From NCBI RefSeq assembly GCF_900108175.1, contig NZ_FNVO01000007.1, positions 1 through 64,000 on the forward strand: a stretch of 64,000 nucleotides of DNA, in the 5' to 3' direction. Positions 16,837 to 24,999 of the stretch are shown here, piece by piece. Made by a program: the position numbers and the translations under genes. Positions within the stretch are counted from its first letter, which is position 1. Each line of letters starts with the position of its first letter. The notes under the pieces are model-generated. The model saw only the letters and a list, made by a program, of their open reading frames with translations, did no database searches and was not told where the DNA came from. This DNA comes from Thermomonospora echinospora. Lineage in GTDB: Bacteria; Actinomycetota; Actinomycetes; Streptosporangiales; Streptosporangiaceae.

Positions 16837-18819
16837 ATGCGCAACGACCTGCTGCGGCGGCTGCCGGTGGAACAGACGACCCCCCAGGACTACGGCGGCG
16901 GCCGGCACCGGCTGCGGGTCGTCTACCGGCGACGCGACCTGGTGATCCTCGGGCTGGGCGTGATGATCGGCGCGGGCATCTTCCGGATCGCGGGGGTGCA
17001 GGCGGCCACCATGGCGGGTCCTGCCGTGATCGTGTCGTTCGTGATCGCCGGCGTGGTGTGCCTGCTGGCCGCGCTGTGCTTCGCCGAGTTGTCGTCAGCC
17101 GTGCCGGTCGCCGGCAGCGCCTACTCCTTCGGCTACGTCGCCTTCGGCGAGCTGTGGGCCTGGTTCATCGGCTGGGCCCTGATCCTGGAACTGCTGCTGG
17201 CCGCCTCCGTGGTGGCGCGCGCCTGGTCGCTGATCACCGCCCAAACGCTGCACGACTTCGGCGTGGGCGTGCCGTCCTGGCTGGCGGGGGTGATCGGCCA
17301 GGAACGGGGCTTCGACATGCTGGCCCTGGGCATCCTGATGCTGCTGATCGGGGTGCTGGCCACCGGCGGCCGGCTGGGGCTGCGCACGCTGTGGTTCATG
17401 GTGCTGGCCAAGCTCATCGTGATCGGGCTGGTCATCGCCGGGGGCCTGCGCTTCTTCGACGCCGGCAACCTGCGCCCGTTCGTCCCCGACGAGCGGCCGG
17501 CCGGCGCCGGGGGCGGGCAGACGGTGCTGGACGCGCTGCTGGGCGGCACCCCGCAGGCGTTCGGGGTGTGGGGCATCCTGGCCGCCGCCCCGCCCATCGT
17601 CTTCGCCTATATCGGCTTCGATCTGATCGCCACCAGCGCCGAGGAGACCGAGGACGCCCCGCGCAACGTGCCGCGGGGAATGCTGGCCAGCCTGGGGATC
17701 GCGATCGTGCTGTACCTGGGCGTCGCGGTGGCGCTGGTCGGCATGATCTCCTACCGCGAGCTGGACCCGGCCAGGGCGCCGCTCGCCCAGGCCTTCACCG
17801 AGGTGGGCGGCGAGTCGATGGGCCGGGTCATCGATATCGGCGCGGTGCTCGGGCTGACCACGGTGATCCTCGTGCTGCTGGTCAGCCTGACCCGGGTGGT
17901 GTTCTCCATGGCCCGCGACGGCCTGCTGCCCAGCGGGCTGGCGACGATCGGCCGCTACCAGGTGCCCAGCCGGGCGACGCTGGTGGCCGGCGGCGCGGCC
18001 ATCGTGCTGTCGCAGACGGTCAACGTGCTGACGCTGGAGCAGATGGTGGTGATCGGCACGCTGTTCGCGTTCCTGGCGGTGTCGGCCGCGGTGCCGGCGC
18101 TGCGCCGGGCGCGCCCCGACCTGGAGCGGCCGTTCCGGGTGCGGGGCGGGCTCACCGTGCCGCTGCTGGCGATCGTGGCCATCGGCTGGCTGATGCTCAA
18201 CCTCCAGGTGCGGACCTGGAGCTACTTCGGCCTGTGGATGCTGGGGGGCCTCCTTCTCTACTTGGCCTATGGCCGGCGCCACAGCCGCCTGCGCCAGTAC
18301 CACGACCGGCAGCCTCCGGCCGCCCCACAGCCCGCTCCCCCGCCGGATCGCTCTCCGTTCAACGTCCCGCCCGTGACCCCCCGGGTCGGGGGCCGCCCTT
18401 ACGGCCGAGAGCAGCACCGCTCCGGGAGCGGCACCCACAGTGGTCCCCAGCCTTATCTCCAGGGCAAGGCTCGTCCCCACGTTCCAGGCGGTCCGCCTGC
18501 GGGACACGGGGATCAGCCGTATCCGGAACACGGTGACCGGCGTCACTCACAGCAGGCCGCACCGCCCTACTCCCAGGGCGGGCCAGGGCACTACTCCCGT
18601 GGCGAAACCGGGACCTACTCCCAGAACACCGGGCAGCCCCGTCCTCGGCGGGAGGACCCGCAGGGTTACCGTCCCTGGGGTCCACGTCCCTACATCCAGG
18701 GCGGCGCAGTGCCCTATCCCGAGGAGTGGACTCCACAGCCCCAGCGCCCGGACGAGGACCGGCCCTCTACGGGCGAGGACCCCGACGAGCGGTGGCACGG
18801 AGGACACCACCGCCGCTGA
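16837..18819 (+). CDS. APC-superfamily amino-acid permease with long repetitive C-terminal tail
   Basis: An amino-acid/polyamine/organocation transporter in residues about 30-480 (about 12-13 membrane segments), beginning RDLVILGLGVMIGAGIFRIA, the consensus of cationic amino-acid transporter-like APC proteins. PPIVFAYIGFDLIATSAEET is the conserved loop for substrate/Na-site regions. From about residue 490 to 660 the protein becomes Pro/Gly/Gln/Tyr-rich and presumably disordered, with recurrent PY-x-QG motifs (PYLQG, PYSQG, PYIQG). Start: ATG 16837 with GGAG seven bases upstream; ATG 16825 is in frame but lacks such a site. It is divergent from ggt, so products of gamma-glutamyl cleavage could be its cargo (inference). 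Confidence 0.85.
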   Translation: MRNDLLRRLPVEQTTPQDYGGGRHRLRVVYRRRDLVILGLGVMIGAGIFRIAGVQAATMAGPAVIVSFVIAGVVCLLAALCFAELSSAVPVAGSAYSFGYVAFGELWAWFIGWALILELLLAASVVARAWSLITAQTLHDFGVGVPSWLAGVIGQERGFDMLALGILMLLIGVLATGGRLGLRTLWFMVLAKLIVIGLVIAGGLRFFDAGNLRPFVPDERPAGAGGGQTVLDALLGGTPQAFGVWGILAAAPPIVFAYIGFDLIATSAEETEDAPRNVPRGMLASLGIAIVLYLGVAVALVGMISYRELDPARAPLAQAFTEVGGESMGRVIDIGAVLGLTTVILVLLVSLTRVVFSMARDGLLPSGLATIGRYQVPSRATLVAGGAAIVLSQTVNVLTLEQMVVIGTLFAFLAVSAAVPALRRARPDLERPFRVRGGLTVPLLAIVAIGWLMLNLQVRTWSYFGLWMLGGLLLYLAYGRRHSRLRQYHDRQPPAAPQPAPPPDRSPFNVPPVTPRVGGRPYGREQHRSGSGTHSGPQPYLQGKARPHVPGGPPAGHGDQPYPEHGDRRHSQQAAPPYSQGGPGHYSRGETGTYSQNTGQPRPRREDPQGYRPWGPRPYIQGGAVPYPEEWTPQPQRPDEDRPSTGEDPDERWHGGHHRR

Positions 18820-18861
18820 ACCGGACAAGGTGGACATCGCACTCCGGCGTGCGTTAAGTTG

Positions 18862-18892
18862 TTCTCAGTTAGAGATAATCTCGAACTGAGAA
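18862..18892. promoter_or_regulatory. 31-bp near-perfect palindrome, putative NrtR operator
   Basis: Outer arms TTCTCAGTT (18862-18870) and AACTGAGAA (18884-18892) enclose a perfect inner dyad GAGAT-A-ATCTC (18872-18882); only the single bases between the arms break the symmetry. The inner dyad contains the -10-like GATAAT (18874-18879). The site ends 7 bases before the ATG of the NrtR-type gene, so binding would block initiation: autoregulation of the whole operon is likely. Confidence 0.8.
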
Positions 18893-18899
18893 GGACATC

Positions 18900-19703
18900 A
18901 TGCCGGACTCCGAGCAGGACTTCCTGGCCGCCTACGACCCGCACGCCTACGACCCGGTCGCGGTCACGGTCGACGTGGTGGCGCTGACCATCCGCGACGG
19001 CGCGCTGCACGTCCTGCTGGTGCGGCGCGGCGCCCCGCCGTTCGAGGGGATGTGGGCGCTGCCCGGCGGGTTCGTCCGGAGTGTGCGGGACGCCGAGGAC
19101 CTGCCCGACGCCGCCGCCCGCGAGTTGGCCGAGGAGACCGGGCTCAGCGCCGAAGGGGCGCTGGCCCGGGTGCACCTGGAACAGCTGGCCACCTACGGCG
19201 GCCCCGGCCGCGACCCGCGGATGCGCGTCATCTCGGTGGCCTACCTGGCGTTCGCGCCCGAGCTTCCCGACCCGCGGGCCGGCAGCGACGCCGCCGACGC
19301 GGCCTGGGTGCCGGTCGGCTCGCTCGGCCTGACCGAGGCCGCTGCGCAGCGCCCCGGGACCACCCGCCGGCTGGCGTTCGACCACGCGCGGATCCTCACC
19401 GACGGCCTGGAACGAGCCCGCAGCAAGCTGGAGTACACCCCGCTGGCCACCGCGTTCTGCGCCCCGGAGTTCACCATCCCCGAGCTGCGTGCCGTCTACG
19501 AGGCGGTATGGGGCGAGGAACTGCACGCGGGCAACTTCCACCGCAAGGTCCTGTCGGTGCCGGGCTTCGTAGAAGGCACCGGCGAGACCACCGAGCGGGG
19601 CGGGCGGCGGGGCGGCCCCCGGGCCCGCCTCTACCGGGCCGGTGACGCCCGGCTGCTGCACCCCGCGCTGCTGCGACCCAGCCGGGAGGAGGAGGTCCGG
19701 TGA
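18900..19703 (+). CDS. NrtR-type Nudix transcriptional regulator
   Basis: A 267-residue two-domain protein. Residues about 18-160 are a Nudix fold with the box LPGGFV...ARELAEETGL; the catalytic RE..EE residues are kept, but three extra residues separate the Gly and first Glu. Residues about 175-255 match the NrtR winged helix (FTIPELRAVYEAVWGEELHAGNFHRKVL). NrtR proteins repress NAD-metabolism genes and respond to ADP-ribose-like NAD derivatives, either binding or hydrolysing them (family knowledge). Here no NAD gene follows; instead the stop overlaps the next gene (GTGA), heading a four-gene operon. A 31-bp palindrome covers its promoter. Confidence 0.87.
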   Translation: MPDSEQDFLAAYDPHAYDPVAVTVDVVALTIRDGALHVLLVRRGAPPFEGMWALPGGFVRSVRDAEDLPDAAARELAEETGLSAEGALARVHLEQLATYGGPGRDPRMRVISVAYLAFAPELPDPRAGSDAADAAWVPVGSLGLTEAAAQRPGTTRRLAFDHARILTDGLERARSKLEYTPLATAFCAPEFTIPELRAVYEAVWGEELHAGNFHRKVLSVPGFVEGTGETTERGGRRGGPRARLYRAGDARLLHPALLRPSREEEVR

Positions 19704-20719
19704 GGGTACGGAACCTGGACGACGCGCTGCTGCTGCTCAACTCCGCCCGCACCCCACAGCAGTTGTTCGGCCATGGCGAGGCCGGGCGCCTTTACCGGCG
19801 GATGGCACGGCTGCTGCATCCCGACGCCACCGGGGGCCGCACCGCCGACGAGTTCGTCCGGCTCAACACGCTGTGGCGGGCCTTCAAGGCGGGCACCTCG
19901 GCCATCACCACCCGCAGGCACACCTACGAACTGGGAGAGGAGATCGCCCGCGGCGATCTGGCGAACCTGTACGCAGCGACCCACGACGACAACCGCCGCG
20001 CCGTGGTCAAGATGCCGCGGGACCCGGGCGACAGCGACCTGATCGAGCGGGAGGCGGTGGCGCTGCGCCGGCTTCCCAAGGACGGGGACGGCAGGTTCCT
20101 GCCGTACGTGCCCCATCTCGTCGAGACGTTCCGGCACCGTGACCTGGCGACGGGAGCGCAGCGGCAGGTGAACGTGATCGCCCGCCTGGAGGAGTTCCGC
20201 AGCCTGGCCGAGGTGCGCGCCGCCTATCCCGGCGGCCTGGACCCGCGCGACGTGGCATGGATGTGGCGGCGCCTGCTGGTGGCGCTCGGCTTCGCGCACC
20301 GCGCCGGGGTGCTGCACGGGGCCGTCCTGCCAGAGCACGTGCTGATCCACCCGGAGCAGCACGGGCTGGTACTCGTCGACTGGTGCTACTCAGTGCCCGG
20401 CGGCCGCACCCCCGCCGATCCCGGCGGGCGGGTCCCCGCGATGGTGGACCGCTACGCCGACTGGTACCCCGAAGAGGTGCGACGGCGGCGGCCGGCGAGC
20501 CCGGCCACCGACATCTCCATGGCCACCCGCTGCATGACCCACCTCATGGCGGACGACGCGCCCAAGGCCCTGCGGCTGTTCGCGAAGGGCTGCACGCTGT
20601 CCGCGCAGAACCGCCGCCCGTCCGACGCCTGGCGGCTGCTGGCCGAACTCGACGAGGTCCTGGAACGCCTGTACGGCCCGCGCCGTTTCCGGCCCTTCCA
20701 CATGCCGACCGCTTCCTGA
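19700..20719 (+). CDS. J-domain / protein-pseudokinase fusion
   Basis: A 339-residue fusion. Residues about 5-66 resemble a DnaJ J-domain with the HPD tripeptide at 40-42 (ARLLHPDATGG). Residues about 75-290 resemble a Ser/Thr kinase: YELGEEIARGDLANLY as glycine-loop region, Lys in RRAVVKMPRD, Glu in IEREAVALRRL. The catalytic loop, normally HRDLKPEN, reads HGAVLPEHVL (about 206-215), so the catalytic Asp, Lys and Asn are all replaced, while the Asp of the metal-binding motif survives as VDWCYS. I therefore predict a nucleotide-binding pseudokinase rather than an active kinase. GTG start overlaps the NrtR-type gene by 4 bp; a 16-bp gap with AAAGGAG leads to the vWA gene. Confidence 0.75.
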   Translation: MRVRNLDDALLLLNSARTPQQLFGHGEAGRLYRRMARLLHPDATGGRTADEFVRLNTLWRAFKAGTSAITTRRHTYELGEEIARGDLANLYAATHDDNRRAVVKMPRDPGDSDLIEREAVALRRLPKDGDGRFLPYVPHLVETFRHRDLATGAQRQVNVIARLEEFRSLAEVRAAYPGGLDPRDVAWMWRRLLVALGFAHRAGVLHGAVLPEHVLIHPEQHGLVLVDWCYSVPGGRTPADPGGRVPAMVDRYADWYPEEVRRRRPASPATDISMATRCMTHLMADDAPKALRLFAKGCTLSAQNRRPSDAWRLLAELDEVLERLYGPRRFRPFHMPTAS

Positions 20720-20735
20720 AGCAAAGGAGACCCCC

Positions 20736-21707
20736 ATGGGCAGCGGAACCTGGTCCACCAACGTCTACGACGCCGCGCGGAGCTACCGTGCGGCGACCGG
20801 CGCCAGCGCGTTCGCGCACACCGACAGCGGCGCCACCACCACCCACCCCGCCCTGGACCCGCACGGCGTGACCTTCCGGGAGAGCCGCGACAACGACGAG
20901 CACCCCGAGTCGCTGGCCATCGCGGTGCTGTTCGACGTCACCGGCTCGATGGGGACGGTGCCCCGCGTCCTGCAGACCAAGCTGCCGGACCTGCTCGGGC
21001 TGCTGATCCGCAAGGGCTACGTCGAGCACCCGCAGCTCATGTTCGGCGGGGTCGGCGACGCCACCTGCGACCGGGCGCCGCTGCAGATCGGGCAGTTCGA
21101 GTCCGACAACAGGATGGACGACGACCTCGGCCGGATCCTGCTGGAGGGCGGGGGCGGCGGCCAGATGATGGAGTCCTACGAGCTGGCGATGTACTTCATG
21201 GCCCGGCACACCGCCCTGGACTGCTTCGAGAAGCGGGGCAGACGCGGCTACCTGTTCATGATCGGGGACGAGCTGGCCTACCCGAAGGTGGACCGCCGGC
21301 TGGTCGCCAAGGTCCTCGGCGAGGACCTGGCCGAGGACGTCCGCACCGAGGACATCGTCGCCGAACTGCGCCGGATGTACGAGGTCTACTTCATCGTCCC
21401 CGAGGGCGGCTACCACTCCGGCGACCCGAGGCTGCGCGACTTCTGGCGCGGGCTGCTCGGCCAGCACGTCCTCTACCTGGACGACCTGGACGCGGTGTGC
21501 GAGACCATCGCGCTCACCATCGGGCTGTCGGAGGACGCCATCGACCTGAACGAGGGGCTGGAGCACCTGGCGGAGTTCGGCTCCAGCGCCGGGCCCTCGG
21601 TGTCGCGGGCGCTGGCCCGGCTGGACGCCGACCGCTCCCCCGTGGCCGTATCCGGCACGCCCGCGGGCCTGGACGACGCCACGCCGCGCCGCACCAGGCG
21701 GCTGTGA
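20736..21707 (+). CDS. von Willebrand factor A-like domain protein
   Basis: A 323-residue cytoplasmic protein with a probable MIDAS metal site DVTGSM at residues 67-72 (in LAIAVLFDVTGSMGTVPRVL), a substitution-tolerant form of DxSxS. LMFGGVGDATCDRAPLQIG supplies further Asp/Thr side chains, and GRRGYLFMIGDELAYPKVD fits the later beta strands of the Rossmann-like vWA fold. No signal peptide or membrane segment. vWA proteins usually act as scaffolds or partners of AAA or kinase proteins; here the partner is probably the upstream J/pseudokinase protein. The stop overlaps the PurA-like start (TGATG). Confidence 0.78.
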   Translation: MGSGTWSTNVYDAARSYRAATGASAFAHTDSGATTTHPALDPHGVTFRESRDNDEHPESLAIAVLFDVTGSMGTVPRVLQTKLPDLLGLLIRKGYVEHPQLMFGGVGDATCDRAPLQIGQFESDNRMDDDLGRILLEGGGGGQMMESYELAMYFMARHTALDCFEKRGRRGYLFMIGDELAYPKVDRRLVAKVLGEDLAEDVRTEDIVAELRRMYEVYFIVPEGGYHSGDPRLRDFWRGLLGQHVLYLDDLDAVCETIALTIGLSEDAIDLNEGLEHLAEFGSSAGPSVSRALARLDADRSPVAVSGTPAGLDDATPRRTRRL

Positions 21708-23011
21708 TGACGCACCGCATCGTGGTGGACCTCGGGTTCGGGGACGCCGGGAAGGGCACCGTCGTGGACTGGCTCTGCTCGCGGGGCCACGAGGGGCGGG
21801 GCACCGGAACGGGGGACGGGGAGAGCACGCCGGTCCACGCGGTCGTCCGGTTCAACGGGGGCGCCCAGGCGGCGCACAACGTGGTCGCGCCGGACGGCAG
21901 GCACCACACCTTCGCCCAGTTCGGGTCGGGCACCCTCACCCCCGGCGTGCGGACGCACCTGTCGCGGTTCATGCTGGTCGATCCCCTGGCGCTGGCCGCC
22001 GAGGCCCGGCACCTGGCCCGGCTCGGGGTCGCCGACGCCCTCGACCGGCTGACCGTGGACGGGGACGCCCTGCTCACCACGCCCTACCACCGGGCCGCCG
22101 GCCGTGCGCGGGAGACCGCACGCGGCCCGGCCCGGCACGGGTCGTGCGGCATGGGCATCGGCGAGACCATGGCGTACTCGCTGGCGTACCCCGGCGACGC
22201 GCCGCGGGTCGCCGACTGCCTGTCCCCGGCCCGGCTGCGGCGCCGCCTCGCGGCGGTGCGCGACTGGTTCCACGACGCCTTCCCCGGCGCCGGGCAGCCG
22301 GTGCCGGACGTGGCCGACTGCCTCGACGCGTTCACCGCGTTCGCCGGTCGGGTCCGTGTCGTCGGCGGCGCGCACCTGGCCGGGCTGCTGCGGGCGGGCC
22401 CCGTGGTCTTTGAGGGCGCCCAGGGCGTCCTGCTGGACGAGTGGCACGGGTTCCACCCGTACACGACCTGGTCCACGACCACGTTCGCCAACGCCGAGAC
22501 CCTGTTGGCCGAAGCCGGGGCGTCCGCCGTCCGGCTGGGCGTCGTGCGCGCGTACATGACGCGGCACGGGCCGGGCCCGTTCGTCACCGAGGACCCGGCG
22601 CTGACCGCCGACCTGCCCGACCGGCACAACGCGTTCGGCCCGTGGCAGGGCGCCTTCCGGGTGGGGCACCTGGACCTGGTGGCGCTGCGCTACGCGCTGG
22701 AGGTGAGCGGCGGGGCCGACGCGCTGGCGGTCACCCATCTGGACGTCTCGCAGACCCGGCGCGACCTGCTGCTGTGCCGCGCGTACGAGATGGACGGCCG
22801 CAGGATCGTGCGGCTGCCGTCCGGCCCGCCCGGAGACCTGGGCGGGCAGGAGGCCCTGACCCGGCGGCTTCTGGCGGCCCGGCCGGTGTACGGGCCGCTG
22901 GAGGATCCGGTGGCCGCACTGGAGGCCGGACTCGGCGTCCCGGTGGCGCTGCGGTCCTACGGCCCGACCGCCGATGACAAGCGCGCGGCCGTCCCGATCA
23001 CGAACGGCTGA
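21707..23011 (+). CDS. Divergent adenylosuccinate synthetase (PurA-like) protein
   Basis: A 434-residue PurA homologue. The P-loop reads GFGDAGKGT in place of GDEGKGK and keeps the catalytic Asp13; the second catalytic residue, His41 in E. coli, is kept as His57 in GGAQAAHN. A 16-residue Gly-rich insert (about 27-43) lies between them. YMTRHGPGPFVTED matches the nucleotide-binding loop and THLDV the guanine-recognition TKLD. In contrast, the aspartate-binding loop TTGRRRRTGW is replaced by FGPWQGAFRVGH (about 307-320), losing its Thr and Arg cluster. This suggests ligation of IMP or a related nucleotide with something other than aspartate, or a lost function. Last gene of the NrtR operon. Confidence 0.8.
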   Translation: MTHRIVVDLGFGDAGKGTVVDWLCSRGHEGRGTGTGDGESTPVHAVVRFNGGAQAAHNVVAPDGRHHTFAQFGSGTLTPGVRTHLSRFMLVDPLALAAEARHLARLGVADALDRLTVDGDALLTTPYHRAAGRARETARGPARHGSCGMGIGETMAYSLAYPGDAPRVADCLSPARLRRRLAAVRDWFHDAFPGAGQPVPDVADCLDAFTAFAGRVRVVGGAHLAGLLRAGPVVFEGAQGVLLDEWHGFHPYTTWSTTTFANAETLLAEAGASAVRLGVVRAYMTRHGPGPFVTEDPALTADLPDRHNAFGPWQGAFRVGHLDLVALRYALEVSGGADALAVTHLDVSQTRRDLLLCRAYEMDGRRIVRLPSGPPGDLGGQEALTRRLLAARPVYGPLEDPVAALEAGLGVPVALRSYGPTADDKRAAVPITNG

Positions 23012-23025
23012 CCCCGTCCTCCGCC

Positions 23026-23931
23026 TCAGCCGGCCTGGTCGGCGCGCAGGTCGAGGACGTCCAGCAGGTCTTCGGTGAGCAGCGGCTCGGAGTCGGTCCG
23101 CAGGTCCCACGCGGCGGCGGCCGCGCGCCCGGCCAGGCACCACTCCCACTGCCGCTCCAGTTCGGCCAGGTTCAGCGCGGGCTTCCCCGGAAGGGCCGTG
23201 ACCAGCGCCGGCCAGCCCCACGCGCGGGCCTGCGCCCCGACCTTGGCGCCGCCCTCGATCGGGTCGACGGCCAGTGCGGGCACCCCGTTCTTGAGCGCCA
23301 GCACCATGCCGTGCAGCCGGGTGGTGACCACCAGGTCCAGCCGGCGGATCAGCGCCTCGACCTGGGCGGCGGTACTGGCGTTGCGCCAGTCGTACAGGTC
23401 CAGGCGGGTGTCGATGGGCACCCGGGCGCAGTCGCGGGTGTTCAGCCAGGCGGTCAGCTCGTCCTCGACCTGCTCGTGGCGGCGGCGCGAACCGTACTCG
23501 GGCTGGCCGGGAGCCAGCGCCACCCCCACGACCGGCACGTCCGGGACGGGCAGCTCGGCCGCCAGGTCCAGGCGCGGCTCCTCGCCGCTGCCGTCACGGG
23601 CCAGCACCGCGTGGAAACCGAGCACCGCCGGATCGTGCGGGTCGATCACCGAGACGCCGACGGCGACCCGCCGGCAGTGCGCGTACCGGTGGTGCAGCCG
23701 CCGCACCTGCTCGCCGATCAGCGGGCCGCAGGCGAACACCAGATGGGTGTACCGGCCCGGCTCCACCTCGGCGAGGCTGGGGCCGGACGGCCGGAACACC
23801 GGGCTCCAGGCCAGGTCACAGGGCACTCCGGCACCCTGCAGCGCCTCCTGAACGGCCTCCATCGCCAGCACGTCACCCGCGGTGGCCTCACCGTTCAGGA
23901 AGCTCGGCCACCCCGTCACTAGGACCCGCAT
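23026..23931 (-). CDS. Polysaccharide pyruvyl transferase-like protein
   Basis: A 301-residue member of the polysaccharide pyruvyl transferase family (GT-B-like fold; characterised members add ketal pyruvate to sugars from phosphoenolpyruvate). The diagnostic block is VVTTRLHGMVLALKNGVPAL followed by VDPIEGGAKV (about residues 204-235). The N-terminus MRVLVTGWPSFLNGEATAGD and HLVFACGPLIG match the first Rossmann half. No polysaccharide gene surrounds it. It converges on the PurA-like gene with only 14 bp between the stops, so it is not part of that operon. No clear ribosome-binding site precedes the ATG, so a leaderless transcript is possible. Confidence 0.72.
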   Translation of the reverse strand: MRVLVTGWPSFLNGEATAGDVLAMEAVQEALQGAGVPCDLAWSPVFRPSGPSLAEVEPGRYTHLVFACGPLIGEQVRRLHHRYAHCRRVAVGVSVIDPHDPAVLGFHAVLARDGSGEEPRLDLAAELPVPDVPVVGVALAPGQPEYGSRRRHEQVEDELTAWLNTRDCARVPIDTRLDLYDWRNASTAAQVEALIRRLDLVVTTRLHGMVLALKNGVPALAVDPIEGGAKVGAQARAWGWPALVTALPGKPALNLAELERQWEWCLAGRAAAAAWDLRTDSEPLLTEDLLDVLDLRADQAG

Positions 23932-24122
23932 ACAGCCCGGTTACCCCACGTGCACAGGTGAAACGGGAAACCCGCCCACCACTCACAATCATCAGGTCAG
24001 CGGCCACCATATCCCACGGCCTTCCGGCGGTCCCGTCACCGGTCAGCGCCGTGCGCGGCGGACCCGGCGGACACGGAGCGGTGCGCCTCATTTCGTCCCC
24101 CGCCGTCTGCAACAATGCCGGA

Positions 24123-24833
24123 ATGCTCCAGGTATGCCCGAACGGTGCCCGAACCAAGGCGGACGATGACGGCATACCGGTGACGTCCGGAGAACTCGCC
24201 GTCGCCGTACGGAACGCCGTCGCGGCGGGCGCCCGGGACGCCCATCTGCACCCCCGGGACGACGCGGGCGCGGAAACGCTGGAGCCCGGCCCGGTCACGC
24301 GGGCCGTCACCGCCGTGCGCGCCGCCGCGCCCGGCATCCCGGTGGGCGTCACCACGGCGGCATGGGCCGAGCCCGATCCGCACCGGCGCGCCGCGCTGGT
24401 CCGCTCGTGGCCGGTGCCACCCGACCACGCGTCGGTCAACTGGCACGAGGAGGGCGCCGAACTGGTGGCCCAGGCGCTGCTGGAACGGGGCGTCGGCATC
24501 GAGGCGGGCATCTTCTCCGGCACGGACGCCGCCGAGCGATTCCTCGCCTGGCCGCAGGCGGACCGGGTGCTGCGCGTACTGGCCGAGGTCGTCGACACCG
24601 ATCCGGAGTCGGCGACCGCGACGGCCCGCGACCTGCTGCACCGGCTGCGCCCCGCGACCCGGCCGGTGCTGCTGCACGGGGAGGAGGGCGGCGCCTGGCC
24701 GGTGCTGCGACTGGCGCGCGAACTCGGCCTGGACACCAGGATCGGCCTGGAGGACACCCTGCTCCTGCCCGATGGCTCGCCCGCCCCCGGCAACGCCGAC
24801 CTGGTACGGGCGGCGCTGGAGATCGGGCGGTAG
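24123..24833 (+). CDS. BKACE-family (3-keto-5-aminohexanoate cleavage-like) enzyme, short form
   Basis: A 236-residue TIM-barrel Zn enzyme of the beta-keto acid cleavage family, which condenses a beta-keto acid with acetyl-CoA. The zinc motif is visible as ARDAHLHPRDDAG, the substrate-side HASVNWHEEGAE and the C-terminal LDTRIGLEDTLLLPDGSPA are typical. Canonical members have about 270-310 residues; this one starts at LQVCPNGARTKADD, close to the usual first strand, so the shortening is distributed internally rather than an N-terminal truncation. Such short forms lack parts of the CoA-side loops, so the substrate is uncertain. Divergent from the pyruvyl transferase-like gene across 191 bp. 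Confidence 0.78.
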   Translation: MLQVCPNGARTKADDDGIPVTSGELAVAVRNAVAAGARDAHLHPRDDAGAETLEPGPVTRAVTAVRAAAPGIPVGVTTAAWAEPDPHRRAALVRSWPVPPDHASVNWHEEGAELVAQALLERGVGIEAGIFSGTDAAERFLAWPQADRVLRVLAEVVDTDPESATATARDLLHRLRPATRPVLLHGEEGGAWPVLRLARELGLDTRIGLEDTLLLPDGSPAPGNADLVRAALEIGR

Positions 24834-24859
24834 CCGCGCGGTCTTCGGCGCCGTTACGA

Positions 24860-24895
24860 GCGGACGGTCCGGACCGGTGCGGTGCGGCCGTCCGC
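24860..24895 (+). terminator. Weak hairpin after BKACE gene
   Basis: GCGGACGG (24860-24867) pairs with CCGTCCGC (24888-24895) around a 20-nt loop that can itself fold. It is followed by an A/T-richer stretch that probably starts the promoter of the STAS gene. Confidence 0.35.
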
Positions 24896-24999
24896 AAATC
24901 CGTTTTCCCAAAGGATCGAGAGATTCTTCGCCCATCCCCTTGGCAACGATGTGTGCCGGCGCAATGCTGATTTGTCACGAGAATCTCAGTGAGGTCGTC

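Noticed and set aside
15261-18536. A 1091-codon plus-strand open frame opposite ggt and across the permease
   Set aside because: No domain is recognisable, composition is Arg/Gly/Ala-biased, and it conflicts with two clear genes.
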